This document shows, piece after piece, positions 1 through 12,587 of a DNA stretch of 64,000 bases. Position numbers and translations under genes: made by a program. Source of the DNA: Eretmocerus hayati. Its lineage: Eukaryota > Arthropoda > Insecta > Hymenoptera > Aphelinidae. Every line of letters starts with the position of its first letter. Position 1 is the first letter of the stretch. The DNA lies in NCBI GenBank assembly GCA_029851415.1, contig CM056743.1, positions 74,173,186 to 74,237,185 of the forward strand, written 5' to 3'. The notes below the pieces were generated by a model. It was not told the DNA's origin and did no database searches. It saw only the letters and a list, made by a program, of their open reading frames with translations.

Positions 1-2700
1 CCTGAGATAGCAGAATGATACGAATGAAACTTTTTTCGTTTTTGAAAGGACTTTCGGATGTACGGGGTCGATTTCGACCCATAAGCAATGGGATGGCTAG
101 TAATTCTCTAGAAGACCGAGTGAGAATCATACCATCGCTGCATCACAGAGGGACCGCACGAATCGATGCGGGGTAAGATCTGGGATTCTTAAAACAACTT
201 CTCATCACGAAGAAGACAAATTTGATATCTCCTCAACCAGGAAATTTACCATCAGAGCCAAGAATTCTTGAGCTATCATTATCATCAAAGAGACAAATAT
301 AATGAGAAGAACTTGGAAGAATGGATATCATAATAACCATCCGAGGCTCCGCGAGAGAGAAGGGCTGAGAGAAAGAACTGTTGATGAATTGACTAGGTCA
401 ACAGAGGAATCAAGAATTGTCTTTTTCGTGATGAGAAGTCATTTTGAACATCACAGACCTCACCTCTCATCGATTCGTGCGGTTACCTCGTGATGCAAAT
501 GACATGATTTTTATTCGGTGTTTTAGAGAGATACAAGTCATTCCATCAATCTCAAGGCAAAATCAACCCAGTACAGCCAAAAGTCCCATCGAGAACGAGC
601 AGAATTCTCTTTATATCATCCCGATATCTCAAGAATTCAGCTGAAGCAAGGTTTTTCTGAAAAAATGTAGTTCTCAGCTAATGACCGTCGTCTTCTCGTT
701 AACCGCGAGTAGATTCACATACAGAATATACTCCAACTTTTTTCCTTTCGCATCATTCGATTTGAATTTTGAATACCAATATGATTCAAACCATTACAAA
801 CAACTTTCTCGCTTTAAGTTTTGCTGTAGTTGAGAACTGAAAATCTTTCTCGCATGTCGGAAACCATGCTTGCGGTAAGCAGCTCGGCATCGAGCATGAT
901 TTCTCTCATTTTTTTTTGGGAATGTTTCACATCGCAAATTTTCCACTACATGGGAGTAATGTTATCTGTAAGATTTCAGGTATCTATCGAGCTATGTCAC
1001 AGTAACAACATAATTCGTTGCGGTGAACAAGTCTTTCGACGAGCAAGGTAGAAATTACCTGAGTGACTCGGGCATGGCTTGCTTTTCTCTTTTCTGAGTG
1101 TACTGATGACTTGTATGATCTCTTCCAACATGGAATGTGAAGAATCAATCTGCTCTTACTGTGATTAGTAGATATGACAGCATCCAGTTGTATGGTGTAG
1201 TTTAACGAACAAATCGCGTGTACGTGACACACACTCGCATATTAGGATAGGTAGACGAGATGGGTCAAGGTACATAGGCGCTGCTGCATAGGCGCGAGTG
1301 GCGAGCAGGGTTCGGATGAAAAAGATTTCAGAGATTTCAAGGTGGCGGGTGGCCCCCGGCCGTCCCTCTTCCTTACCCCCTTCACCAAGCCGCACCGCAC
1401 AGTAGGAAAGGCCGAAATTCTTTAGCTCAAAGTAACACGCTGAAGCCATCTAACTTTTGAGCTGAAAAATTTTGTTCCCTCTCACTGTGCGCTGCCGCGC
1501 GAAACGGTCTACTCCATGCTTTGTTGACATTCCAAAGCACCACTAAAAGTATTTAGGTGCGAGATTAGGGTGACGAGTTCGGGAGGACCAAATGCTCGAT
1601 TGTTGGCATCAAATCTAAAATCGAATCTCAAAGTTGAATTGTGTTTCAAAGTGTGCTCACTCTCTCCCAGCATATGTCAGATTCATGGGGCTATGTATAC
1701 GTCGTGTTATTCACAGTGATCTTCCAAAATTCAGTAGTCTCAGCGGTGGTTGGCTGTCATAATCAGATAAGTCTTTCCTCAATGCAACTATCAATCGTGA
1801 AGAATTCTAATGCAAGTGGAAACTTTGTGAAAAATTTCTGTTGTTTCCAGGTTGGTACACTCCAGTGCAACAAGTACTCATGCAGGATTCGAAAGCTAAT
1901 TAGATTAGTTGTCGCTCAGGGGTCAAAAATACGTATTTGCATCGATCTTATCAACAAAAATCTTCAGGTCTGCATAGCGGGCTGTTCTTGTTGATGTTGA
2001 TATTGAGAGTACAGCTGGCATCGTTACTGGTATGTATGTGTCCTTTGCTTACTTTGTCGAACTTAACCCATAGGCTATTGAATGAATGTCGGGACACTTT
2101 CTTGTTATGTTTGGCAGAATATTATATCAATCTCATCATGTTCTATATTAGGAGATAGACTTCTACTCACGTAACATCAGCAAAGTTGAAATCTATCATT
2201 CCTATCATGGAGCTCATCTCAAGTTATAATGTTAAACTCACAAGTTTTGATAACTCTTATTGGGATGTATGCCTATTTGATACATACTTGTGTATGCATA
2301 ATGATCCATGGAACTGATCGAAATTCCTCTTCACTAATTCTCTGGAGTATTAATCAGAATCGCAGCCCAGTCTCATTGGGTATCAACCAAGATTCATCAA
2401 GCAAATGAACTTACACAAGTATACATACATCTTCACCTCTACTAGTTGTCTACAAGAAGAGAGAAATTTGGCATACTACAGATAAACAGAACCTCGAGAC
2501 TTGTAAGCCACGACTTCCCGGTGGAAAGCGAAGGCCCATCGACGACCGGACCCGGGTCCTTTGTTGCGCGATATTTTTGCGATCAGGCATGGTGGTGAAT
2601 CTGATAGCCGTCCGCTGCGACATGCATCTTTTTGCATCTCTTGGCAGAGAGCTTAGTGCAACATCAACTTTGCAAATTTGCTTGCACGAGCCCTTGGACG
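1..2700. other. Non-coding stretch, no recognisable gene
   Basis: Only short open frames are present and none resembles a known protein or shows start, splice and poly(A) signals together. A weak foldback lies at about 95-560. A pyrimidine/GC-rich patch near 1340-1400 contains no recognised element. Confidence 0.6.
95..560. repeat. Imperfect foldback repeat
   Basis: Bases about 146-230 reappear in inverse orientation at about 405-495. Shared blocks include CCGCACGAATCGATG and ACTTCTCATCACGAA. The arms are diverged and no clear target duplication was found, so this is probably an old non-autonomous MITE-like insertion. The boundaries are approximate. Confidence 0.5.
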
Positions 2701-2726
2701 AATACAGGATGCAAATGTCTGTTTGA

Positions 2727-4175
2727 ACCTCTAATCCAGTTCTGATCATTCTGATGATTCTAATCAAGGTTCCAGTTTCGATAACCTAGAATACTTGGTG
2801 AAAATAACGTATCTGGGTCACTTTGAGAGATGAACTCAGTCTTGGAATATTGAATTGGAGTTCAAATCATGTCTGCTAAGATCCCTGCGTTTCAGAGGAA
2901 TAATTTTATGTTCAGTTATCTAACTCCGTTGGGAATCACTTGAGTTCTAGAGGTTTCGCGAACAAAAGTTAGAAAGTTAGTTTATGAACTTTGTTTTCCT
3001 CAAGATGTATTGAACAAAATCTGAATGTAACTGCTCTGTTCAGGCCTCTAAACCAGTTCTGATCATTGTCATTATCCTAATCAAGGATCTAGTTTCAATA
3101 TCCTAGAAAACTTGGTGAAGATGGCGCATACAGGTCATTTTCAGAAATAAAGCCAGTCTTGGAATATCGAATTAGAGTTCATATCATATCTGGTTAGATC
3201 CCTGTATCTCAGAGGGGTGATTCCATGTTCAGTTATTTGAATCTGTTGAAATTTGGTTGAGTTCCAAAGGTCTTGTGACCAAAAGTTAGAAAGTTAGTCT
3301 ATGAATTCTATTGTACTCAAGATGAATTTCACAAGTTTAGAATGTAAGTATTTCCTTTGGGCCTCTAAACCAGTTCTGATCATTCTTATGATTCTGATCA
3401 AGGTTCCAGTTCCAATACTCTAGAATACTTGGTAGAAATAACGTATCCGGGTCATCTCCAGAGATAAAGACAGTCTTGGAATATTGAATTGGAGTTCATA
3501 TCATGTCTGCTAAGATCCCTGTATTTCAGGGGGATGATTTCATGTTCAGTTATTTGAATCCGTTGGAATTTGATTGAGTTCTCAAGGTTTTGTGACCAAA
3601 AGTTAGAAAGTTAGTCTGTGAATTCTATTGTACTCAAGATAAATCCAACAAGTACAGAATGTAAGTATTTTGTTTGGGCCTATAAATCAGTTCTGATCAT
3701 CCTAATGATTCTAATCAAGGTTCCAGTTTCAATACCCTAGAATACTTGGTAAAAATAACGTATCTGGGTCATTTTCAGAGATGAAGCCAGTCTTGGAATA
3801 TTGAATTGTAGTTCAAATCATGTCTGGTTAGATTCCTGCATTTCAGATGGATGATTCCATGTTGAGTTATCTGAATCCGTTGGGAATTACTTGAGTTCTT
3901 AAGGGTTTTGTGAATAAATGTTAGAAATTTAGTATGTATATTTCATCGTACTCAAGATCAATCGAACGTATACAGACAGTGAGTGTTTTGTTTAGGCCTC
4001 TAAACCAGTTCTGATCATTGTCATAATTCTAATCAAGGATCCAGTTTCAATATCCTAGAATACTTGGTCAAAATGACGCATACGGGTCATTTCCAGAGAT
4101 AAAGTCAGCCTTGGAATATTGAATTGGAGTTCATATCATGTCTGCTAAGATCCCTGTATGATAGAGGGATGATTC
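2727..4175. repeat. ~317-bp tandem repeat, about 4.5 copies
   Basis: The block CAGTTCTGATCAT recurs near 2738, 3055, 3372, 3689 and 4007, at a period of about 317 bases. Each unit also has a TCTTGGAATAT block, a TTAGATCCCTG or TAAGATCCCTG block and a GTTAGAAAGTTAG or similar block in the same order. Copies differ by scattered substitutions and small indels. No unit holds a sustained reading frame. It behaves like a short satellite or minisatellite array. Confidence 0.85.
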
Positions 4176-5440
4176 CATATCCAAACTTTGGGCTCAGTTG
4201 AGAATTGATAAATGTGTATTTCCTGAAGTATTCCTGAATTTAAAAATTCGGGTCTCTGATAATACTCATTTTTCAAAAGTTCATGAGCAGTGGCTTTCTA
4301 TCCATTCAAATCTTATTATCAAGTGAATTGAATTGCATCTGATTGCATCTGTGGTTTCCACCATAGGTGCAGATTATTTCCAAGGCCCCTAATGTATGTG
4401 AGAGGGGCACAATGTCAAGACCTCTGATATGAGTGTGCGAGAGGGGTACAATATATCCATATACATAGAGTATATATATACGTTCACCTTTGTAAACAGT
4501 GTTGTTGTGTGTGTGTGTTCACACATATACATCAACAATCAGTATGTTTACAAAGGTTAGAATGTACGGGTGATGACCGCCTGCTGATCATCACTGAGCT
4601 ATTGTGATCGCAGGGGTGCCACCGCAAGTTACAAGGGCTGATCAGATATAGCGGCAGACTATGGTCTCGCCATAAAGTTGTGAACAGATAATTGGCTAAT
4701 TGAGCACTTAATGTTTCCGTTTCTCCGGAATCCAACTTTGACTGCTCGACAATCCAAGGAAAAAGCAATAGCCGTCTCCAAAAAATTCAGGAGATGTCTC
4801 TGCTGTTCATCAGACAAAATGCATTCGTTTTTTCTGCGAATATAACGTCATTATTTATAGGCTCTTGAAACTGGAAGAACATCTCAGGAAGGAGAGAGTT
4901 TTGGCGGACCACCCGGGTCAAAAAATTGAGAAAAGATCAAGTAAGAGTGGAAATTCGTTAATTCATGGATGGAATTGGAGAACTCTACGCATCATGTGAA
5001 TTTGAACCTATAAGATAAGGACCCTGCATGGCTGAAAAAGTGCACAGCGAGTTAATGATGATCTAACCCTCAGCAAGTTCCCTATAAGCATAGAGCAGTG
5101 GAGAATAAAGGGCGGGCAGTTTCTCCGAGAGATAGGGCCACGCTCGAACTCAGGGCTTAATCGGTATGAGCCAATGGTACTCGTGGACGTTCTTCTAAAT
5201 ACTGACCAAAACGATGTCAATAAGAGAATCCACCAATTTTTGGAGAACCTGATAACATTTTCTCAGGAATCAGAATCTCTTTATAATGTTTGATTTTCCC
5301 CCAATTTTTTGATATCCGAGTGGTAATCGAGAGCCTTTCTGTTCTTGAGGTATTCGTTTGGTTTCGAAAGCCTATGAGGGAACAATGACGTTATATTCGC
5401 GGGTGAAACAGGGGACACAACCAATATATTTCCCCCGAGG
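4176..5440. other. Non-coding stretch with a small hairpin
   Basis: A (TA)/(TG)-rich patch at 4460-4520 sits inside a hairpin: TTTGTAAACA.TGTTGTTG near 4490 pairs with CAACAATCAGTATGTTTACAAA near 4532-4553, with a mismatch or bulge. No gene was recognised. Confidence 0.5.
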
Positions 5441-5442
5441 AA

Positions 5443-6302
5443 TCATAGAAGCGTTTCCTGGATCTTCTTGGAGACGTTTATTGCTTCTTCCTCAGATTTT
5501 CGAGTGATCACAATTGACTGAGGAGTCTGTGATACTTCTGCACCGTGATATGGTTCAGGTGGAGCAGTCATTGATCTACTAATGAGCGAATGTCCTGGAG
5601 TGAGGGCAACCAAATCACTTCCTTCAGGTGACGAAGAGCAAAGCGGTTTGGAATTGAGGCATGCTCCTATTCGAGAACTGAGGGCTTGCAACACTCCAAA
5701 AGTGAACTCAGAGTCACCCACTACTCGCTTTAGGTGATGTTTGAATGAGCCCACGCGCCGCCTCCTATAAACCTCCGAAGTGAGGCGCACGAAAAGGTGA
5801 AAGAAGCCAAGTGACTTCTTCTTTTGCTGATTCTTTGCATAATTCTATCGAATAATCGCCGCAGCTCTCTTTCAGCGCCTATAAAGTTTCTGGCGTTGTC
5901 GCAATGAATGTCTTTGCATTTACCTCGTCTTGCAGCGAATCTATGAACGGTGACTACAAAAGCTGGAGTGGTGAGATCTGAAACGGTCTCAACGTGAGTT
6001 GCTCGCGTGAACATACAAACAAGAATGTAAGAGTATTCCTTTGTGGTTTTAGCACCTTTTCCGTGGGGAAACGGTACAGATATTGGTCTTGCATAGTCGA
6101 TACGCTGAGCTTGAGAGGTATCCCTTGGTGCTACTCTATTCCTGGTAATGGGGTTGGTAATTTGCCCCCCCCCCCCACCACAATTACGATAAAGCTTTTG
6201 AACTTCATGTTGCACTCGAGGTACCCGTGCCCATCTATTTAATTCACTCAACATAAGCTGAACTCCCCCATATAACAAATCTTTGTGTAACTCCTCAACC
6301 AA
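5443..6302 (-). pseudogene. BEL/Pao retroelement integrase remnant
   Basis: Two overlapping minus-strand frames carry a Pao-type integrase. The first includes the N-terminal region ending in the HGG-like pre-core, the core around IDYARPISVPF with the first catalytic Asp, and the second Asp in IHCDNARNFIGAE. The second frame carries the C-terminal core (FKHHLKRVVGDSEFTFG). The reading frame shifts near 5760-5830, so the third catalytic residue lies across the break. A poly-C run at 6167-6176 replaces part of the zinc-binding region. It is clearly related to the plus-strand copy at 19566-20780. Confidence 0.85.
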
Positions 6303-6522
6303 TTGCTGAACAAAGATACTTCTACTCGAAGGAATGATCGGATGTATTTCGTTGTGAGACAGGTTTGTATTCTAAAGGCGTCCGCCAATTCTTGAAAATC
6401 CCACGAGCATCTAAAAATAGCACCAATCTCCTGCTGTCACTTTTCTTCGACAAGCTTTTTCCCTTCTCTAAGTCTGTGATTTCTTCAGCCAAGGGTTATG
6501 AATGGACTTGAACAATGCAACT

Positions 6523-7074
6523 TTAGCAGAGTTTAATTCTATAGGACTCGAGAAAGAATTTGCGAAGATCTTCAGAATTGCATGAAGCATTGATTTTCCA
6601 TCGAAATATATGAGCAACGATGTGCACTATCTTAGAAGAAGAACTGACATGCGTTTGATGGTCTTCCAAAACTGGTGACGATTCCACAATCAAATGAGCG
6701 AGTGCTTCGGCGCATACGGGTTCTGATGAAACTTCACGCCATTCATCTTCCGAATGAGTTAAAATATCATGACCATACCACCAAACGCTCAAATTTGAAA
6801 GTTCTTTTGCAGTCTCTCCCCGGGTTGCGCGATCAGTGCAATTTTCCTGTGAACAAACATGCCTCCATACAGCATCAAGAAGAGTGCTGCTAATCGCGCT
6901 CACTCGATTGGACACAAAAAACTCCCATTCGGACAGATGACCATTGAGCCAATCGAGGACAACTTTCGAATCAGACCAGCAATGAACAGCTGAGGGCTGA
7001 CCTCCCGAATTATTCATAACATGTTTAGCCAATTTAACTAATAAAACCGCAGCACACAACTCGAGCTTAGGCAT
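6523..7074 (-). pseudogene. BEL/Pao RNase H-region remnant
   Basis: The frame starts MPKLELCAAVLLVKLAKHV and contains CWSDSKVVLDWLNG, which is the Pao-family RNase H/linker pattern. It is near-identical in arrangement to the plus-strand segment at 18840-19160. It ends in stop codons and is separated from the integrase part by a broken spacer (6303-6522). It is part of the same decayed minus-strand BEL/Pao insertion. Confidence 0.85.
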
Positions 7075-7137
7075 GGACAGCGTTTCTATCGGTGCAACTT
7101 TTTGTTTTGGCCATAATCAAGTTTCTCCTGGAATAAC

Positions 7138-7735
7138 TCAAAAACCAGCGGCCGCATAACCCCTTACCGACTCATCTGCAAATCCATGGAGTTCCCAATT
7201 CGAACCATTCAGAGTACCCAACCAGCGAGACACACGGACTTGCGATAAAAATTGAATTTGTGACCGTATTTCTAGCCAGTCAGACAGTACTTCCCCAACG
7301 ACAGGAGTATGCCAATCAATATTCAGATGCCACATGTTTTGCAATAAAATTTTAGCTAGTATCAAAAACGGAGCTAACCAACCAAGAGGATAGAATAACC
7401 GAGTTCTTTCTGAAAGTATAGTTCTTTTAGTAACCGTATCAGGAGCAGAGGGCATCGATACACGGAAGAAAAATCCATCATCGTGCGGTGACCATCTTAA
7501 TCCAAGTGTGGGGACAACATCGTCGACATCTACCGGAATGTAACCTCAGTTTTCTGAAGAGAGCCCCTTCAGCAAATCCGAGTGATTTGCTGACCACTTT
7601 CCAAGTTCCATACATGCGCATGGCATGATAGGGATTAGCTCATCCCGAGCCTCGAATGCAACTGCAAGAGAACCCTCTCCCCCAAACAAATCATCCATGT
7701 ATCGACGATATGGGTCGTTCTCCAAAGGCGCGTCA
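7138..7735 (-). pseudogene. BEL/Pao reverse transcriptase C-terminal/connection remnant
   Basis: Bases 7138-7455 encode a frame containing RLFYPLGWLAPFLILAKILLQ, typical of the segment between RT and RNase H in Pao elements. Bases 7560-7735 match the plus-strand copy around 18500-18640 (RT end), including the CGTCGATACATGGATGATTTG-like YMDD region in inverse orientation, but the frame is broken. This copy keeps roughly 300 bases that are deleted from the plus-strand element. Confidence 0.75.
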
Positions 7736-7739
7736 GTTT

Positions 7740-10050
7740 CGTGTAATGGCTCGCGATTTTCCAGACGAATCTACTAGCCTTCTAGGAGGTTTCTCATGGC
7801 TTAAAATGACATATTACCCGTCGGGCACATGTATATGCGGACCACGATTTCTCTGGGAAAAATATGATACAACTGGTTTCACCGTCGAAATGTAAATTCC
7901 GTGGCTGTAATTTGAAAAATCGATGATTTGGTCGCAAGTTCTCACTGCTCTCACGAGTAAATGACCTATCCTGCGTAAGGTAGGTGATTTGTTAGGCTTC
8001 AAAGTTGTCTACAAACCGTGGGTTATACTCAGTCAATGCGACGGCGTTCAGTGGGACTCGGAATGGTGATGTCATCGAATTCTCACATAATTTCGTGGTT
8101 TCCGATAAATTGAGAAGTCCAGTCGCTATTTTTACACCTTCGCGCCCCTGACACCGTGTTAATTGATGATAATACACACAGGTAGCGGTAAGTAGAGTTC
8201 AGGAACCGAAATATTTGCAGGATCGCTGGTAATTGAGCGTTGATCGACGAATTTTTGAGCGTACCCTTTTGCTTCGTTAACTCCATGGTTCAATTATCTA
8301 CTCCCTCCTATAGTTTGAACGCCCCAAAACTATTGGTGTGTATCAAATACAACCACACTATATACCAAATGAGTGGGTTTAGCTTTAGAGTGAGTAGAAT
8401 CGTCAAGAGAGCACGGAAAGCAGAAATGTCAACTCCGTGTCCCATACTTGCTACTACTCCAAAAGCTCTTTTTGCACTGCTTGGTGGCCCTAGTTTCAAC
8501 ACATTCGGCCATCTAGTGACACTTTTTCTGCATTCTGTTGATGGAGTAGGCTTGTATGTGTGTGCTAGTGCACGAGTGACCGTGAGATTTGATGCATGTG
8601 TGCAAGTCCCGGGGGAATCGTCAGACTATACGAATCATTCGAGTACCGTGAAGCAGGCATGTTTGTATGCTGTTGTGTCTGTATCCGAGGATCTCATTGC
8701 ATGTATGCGTATTCTTGGGGAAATATTACAGTATCCGAATTTAATATAAGTGTCCAGAAGTACACGTACCGTAGCCGAACTCGCTACAACAGCATAATCC
8801 CGGGCTAAAATGATGAGTGGCACATTTAATGATCAATATTGATGAGAATTATTGTTTAAATTTGAAGCGTGGCGAAAATAAACAATAACACGTGCATCCT
8901 TCAACGTCCTTTCCAGTTTTTCCATGTTGAGTCTTGGAATATGGGGTTTTTTGGAACTTGTGGGAACAACATTCGTAAATCCTGAAAAAATCTACAAGAA
9001 GTTACTCCACACATCTTCTCGAAAAATCAATATTTCCCGACTTTTACCCAAACACTGCGAAAAGGCGAAAAATGCACGGATTCGCTATTTCTTCATATCG
9101 CTCTGCAATTTTTAAACAATTCTTGTCATCAATATTAATCGTTGAATGTGCCACCTATCATTTGAGCCCAGAATCATGCTGTTGTGCTGAATTTAGCCAC
9201 TTAGTGCTCGAATTTCGAGAGTCGCGCACTTATCTATATCTGCGGCTCAGACTGAACGAGATGCGCGCTCCCACAATAGATACTTCTTGACCCTTGAGTT
9301 TTAATAATCACATTCAGACACCAACACTTCAAGCAAGGTAGTATATCTGTCCCCTCATTCCATAAGAAGCGTATTCGCGTTATTTGCGTGAACTCCGTGG
9401 CTCATCAATACACAAAAATTCATTTTACGTTGCTGTGCGTTCAGATTTGGTTGGCCAAAACATCGTACGTTCATCTATAGCGAAAATGAAAGATATCCTA
9501 CCCACCAGGCCAGTTTCAAGTACCATTTTTTTCTTTAGAATATAGATGTCCAAAATGACGCGCTCACGGAGAATGACCCATATAGGATAATGAGAACAGT
9601 AATAGGAAACTGCTCTTTGTAGAGGACCCCGCACTCAATCATAGGATTTTGGGTTTCGGTCAAACATCTCACAATGTTCTCAAACGATCAATCTCAGAAC
9701 ACTGAACTAGAGTCCCCACGGTCGCAAAACTCAATGCCCTCTTCGTTTTGAATTATTCAATCTGGGAAGTACCCCTCATCGCATAGGAATAGTGTGGTTA
9801 GGAGATATCGATGAACTTTCATACAAAACTGGTAACAAAAAAATTTGAGGGCAATTTGCCTTCGCAGGTCACTTTTCAACAGCTACGTTTACATGCTCGT
9901 AAACTGTTCTTATGTGTATCTCATGTGGATATGCGCAATATGTACATTTAGACTCGCATTCATACATTTTGTACATAGCGTTAGAATGAAGTAGATCTAA
10001 GAGGACTAGGGTGTCGTGTCAAGAAATTTGACATAACTTTTTGATGCAAA
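7740..10050. other. Non-coding stretch, no recognisable gene
   Basis: The longest frame (8240-8749, plus) has no recognised motif or supporting signals. No structural repeat was noticed apart from low-complexity AT tracts. Confidence 0.5.
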
Positions 10051-10059
10051 ATTGAATGT

Positions 10060-10103
10060 ATTTGCGACGTCTCGTTGATGTAATTCATCGACTTCATCAG
10101 GCT
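10060..10103 (-). ncRNA. Degenerate hammerhead-ribozyme-like motif (PLE relic)
   Basis: On the minus strand CCTGATGA is followed by a hairpin (GTCGATG...CATCAAC, one mismatch) and CGAGAC in place of the core CGAAAC. The order matches the hammerheads of the two nearby PLE copies. The altered GAAA core and stem mismatch suggest an inactive remnant of a third PLE. Confidence 0.4.
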
Positions 10104-10380
10104 ATAACTTGAGAGATTCACAACAATGTATATCAAACTAGGCACAGAATTAACATTTTCACACAACGCTCTTCTTTATGGAAACTTATATACATACCAA
10201 CTCTTTTTTGATCTTTAACACTCACATTCCTATATCGTTATCGAATGTAGACATTGAGAGTCCATAGTCACGTCAGGTGTGAAGACTGAGACCGTAACTA
10301 CATAAGACGCGCTTAGCACGTGCGCACGGGTTAGCGCATGCGCGCGTGCATCAGAAGCTCGTTAACAAACACATTTTGTT

Positions 10381-10872
10381 AAAGATAAATATAGATGATC
10401 TTGGAATCGATCGTGGAGGACTAGTGTTTGTGCAAATGAATATACACAAAATAATTGCAATTACACATGTATTGCTACGTTTCGTCCACATATTTTGTGA
10501 ACCTCTTCAGGCTGTAACATAAGATTAAACACATAGGAGAATTTTTGTAACAAGATCACTAAGCTCGAGATTCACAATATAAAATCACAATATCCACATA
10601 CCTAGAAATTTACAACATGGTCACATAATTATTTTTATATAAAAACGTGGAAACTCACTGCAATGTGAGTCCAGTTTTACGTCAATGTTTCGAGTATTGC
10701 GAGCAAACTGTTTGTTATGATGGGAAATGTAGATAGAGAGGAGAGGAGAAGGTATCATGTGGTAATAGAGGGAAGGGAGGGATGAGGAGTGAGAAAGACC
10801 AAGCGAATACAGCTGATAGTATATATATGTATAAGATAGAACAATAAATTATTGTAAGATCGATCTATAAAC
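10381..10872 (-). repeat. PLE inverted arm, left (sense pseudo-LTR)
   Basis: This arm is the reverse complement of 12096-12587, with only about one difference noticed by eye. It lies downstream of the minus-strand PLE frame and so is the sense 3' pseudo-LTR. It contains a hammerhead-like motif on the minus strand. Confidence 0.9.
10472..10510 (-). ncRNA. Hammerhead-ribozyme-like motif in PLE
   Basis: Reading the minus strand, CTGAAGAG is followed by a six-pair stem II (GTTCAC with GTGGAC, one G-U pair, seven-base loop) and CGAAAC. CUGANGA and GAAA are the conserved hammerhead core boxes. Minimal hammerheads with short stem III are established in PLE pseudo-LTRs. Cleavage activity is inferred. 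Confidence 0.7.
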
Positions 10873-12115
10873 TTGATTCAAATGACAAGTGTCATCTTCC
10901 AAGTTGATATTGTTTTTATCAGAATTTATAAAAATCATCTCTGAGAGTGTTCTTTTATGAAAGTTAGGTTCTCTATCTAAAATCACCGTATTTTTCCAGT
11001 CAAATTCATGGCCTAAATTCTTTCGGTGCAATGATACTACTGAATTGGGCGTCTTGAAACTCATGTGTTCACCAATTCTGACATCTAAGGCACTTTTTGT
11101 CTCACCAACGTAACTTGCTTGACAATTTTTGCAATTGATCTTGTAAACTACCTTAGGATTTTCAAACTTCTTTAGTGGATCTTTGCCTAATTTCATCACT
11201 TTTTCGAGACCTTGATTCATTTTTGGTACTGTTATTATGTTATGTTTTTTAAAAACATGAGTACATTTTTGGAAAAAACTAGGTCGATATGGTATGCTCA
11301 CTTTTTGTAAGGCTGAAATTGTACGTTTTCTCAAATCATTGTTACGAGGATTCTTGTTCTGGAGATTTTTCAACTTTTGAAATCTATGTTTTAAACATTT
11401 TTCAATAAATTCTATGGGATAATCATTTTTCAGCAGTAATTTCTTTACGAATTTGATGTTTTTATTGTGAAATTTAGAGTCAGATAACGTAATTGCACGG
11501 TCAACTAAATTGTATATGATATTTTCTTTCAACTGCGTCGGATGGTTGGACTGAAAATTTAAAATTCTATCTGAAGTTGTGGGCTTGTGATACCAGTCAG
11601 TAGTGATCTTATTATTCTTCCGAATCAATTTTAGATCTAGGAAATTGATGCTGTTATTTCTCTCTAGTTCATGAGTGAATTTCAGACTAGAGTCATATTG
11701 ATTAAAGACATTGAGTACAATATCAACTTGATTTTCTTTGATACATAAAACAGTGTCATCGACGTAACGAAAGTAAAATAATGGCACGCAGTCATACTGA
11801 TTCTCTAAAGTTGCTAGACAATCTGTTTCGAGGTCTTCCATTACCATGTTTGCAAACAGAGGCGATATGGGGGAACCCATCGGACTACCTGAGACTTGTT
11901 GGAAGTACTGATCATTAAATTTAAGAAAAGTGTTTTGAAACAATAATTTTACGCTATTACACACTTCATCGAATGGAATTTTACTTTTCAAGTGTATATC
12001 ATTGTAACGTCGATCCAAACTGATGAGAACTAACCTGAGGAGAACATTAGTGAAAAGAGATATCACATCTAATGAAAGAAGGATATAGCCATCAGGTTTA
12101 TAGATCGATCTTACA
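10849..12115 (-). pseudogene. PLE reverse transcriptase + GIY-YIG endonuclease, 5'-truncated
   Basis: The open frame (about 405 aa from 12066) begins just inside RT; the bases just upstream (to about 12115) encode LSLDVISLFTN, the RT motif A region. It continues through SGSPMGSPISPLFANMVME (motif B) and FRYVDDTVLCI (motif C). The C-terminal third has the PLE linker and a GIY-YIG nuclease domain (VVYKINCKNC, then YVGETK, with the catalytic-region R and H in DVRIGEH). The N-terminal half of RT is missing and the frame abuts the inverted right arm at about 12096. The RT-plus-GIY-YIG order is diagnostic of Penelope elements, which prime reverse transcription from nicked chromosomal DNA. The copy cannot be autonomous but the surviving frame is unbroken, so the insertion is fairly recent. 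Confidence 0.9.
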
Positions 12116-12587
12116 ATAATTTATTGTTCTATCTTATACATATATATACTATCAGCTGTATTCGCTTGGTCTTTCTCACTCCTCATCCCTCCCTTCCCTC
12201 TATTACCACATGATACCTTCTCCTCTCCTCTCTATCTACATTTCCCATCATAACAAACAGTTTGCTCGCAATACTCGAAACATTGACGTAAAACTGGACT
12301 CACATTGCAGTGAGTTTCCACGTTTTTATATAAAAATAATTATGTGACCATGTTGTAAATTTCTAGGTATGTGGATATTGTGATTTTATATTGTGAATCT
12401 CGAGCTTAGTGATCTTGTTACAAAAATTCTCCTATGTGTTCAATCTTATGTTACAGCCTGAAGAGGTTCACAAAATATGTGGACGAAACGTAGCAATACA
12501 TGTGTAATTGCAATTATTTTGTGTATATTCATTTGCACAAACACTAGTCCTCCACGATCGATTCCAAGATCATCTATATTTATCTTT
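12096..12587 (+). repeat. PLE inverted arm, right
   Basis: Inverse copy of 10381-10872 with the same length of 492 bases. It sits where the missing 5' half of the PLE should be, in antisense orientation to the frame. Confidence 0.9.
12458..12496 (+). ncRNA. Hammerhead-ribozyme-like motif, inverted copy
   Basis: This is the mirror of the motif at 10472-10510: CTGAAGAG, stem II GTTCAC/GTGGAC, then CGAAAC. It lies on the plus strand, opposite to the PLE frame, because the arm is inverted. Confidence 0.65.

Noticed and set aside
2727..4175. CRISPR array
   Set aside because: Units of ~317 bases are whole tandem repeats without short direct repeats and unique spacers, in a eukaryotic setting.
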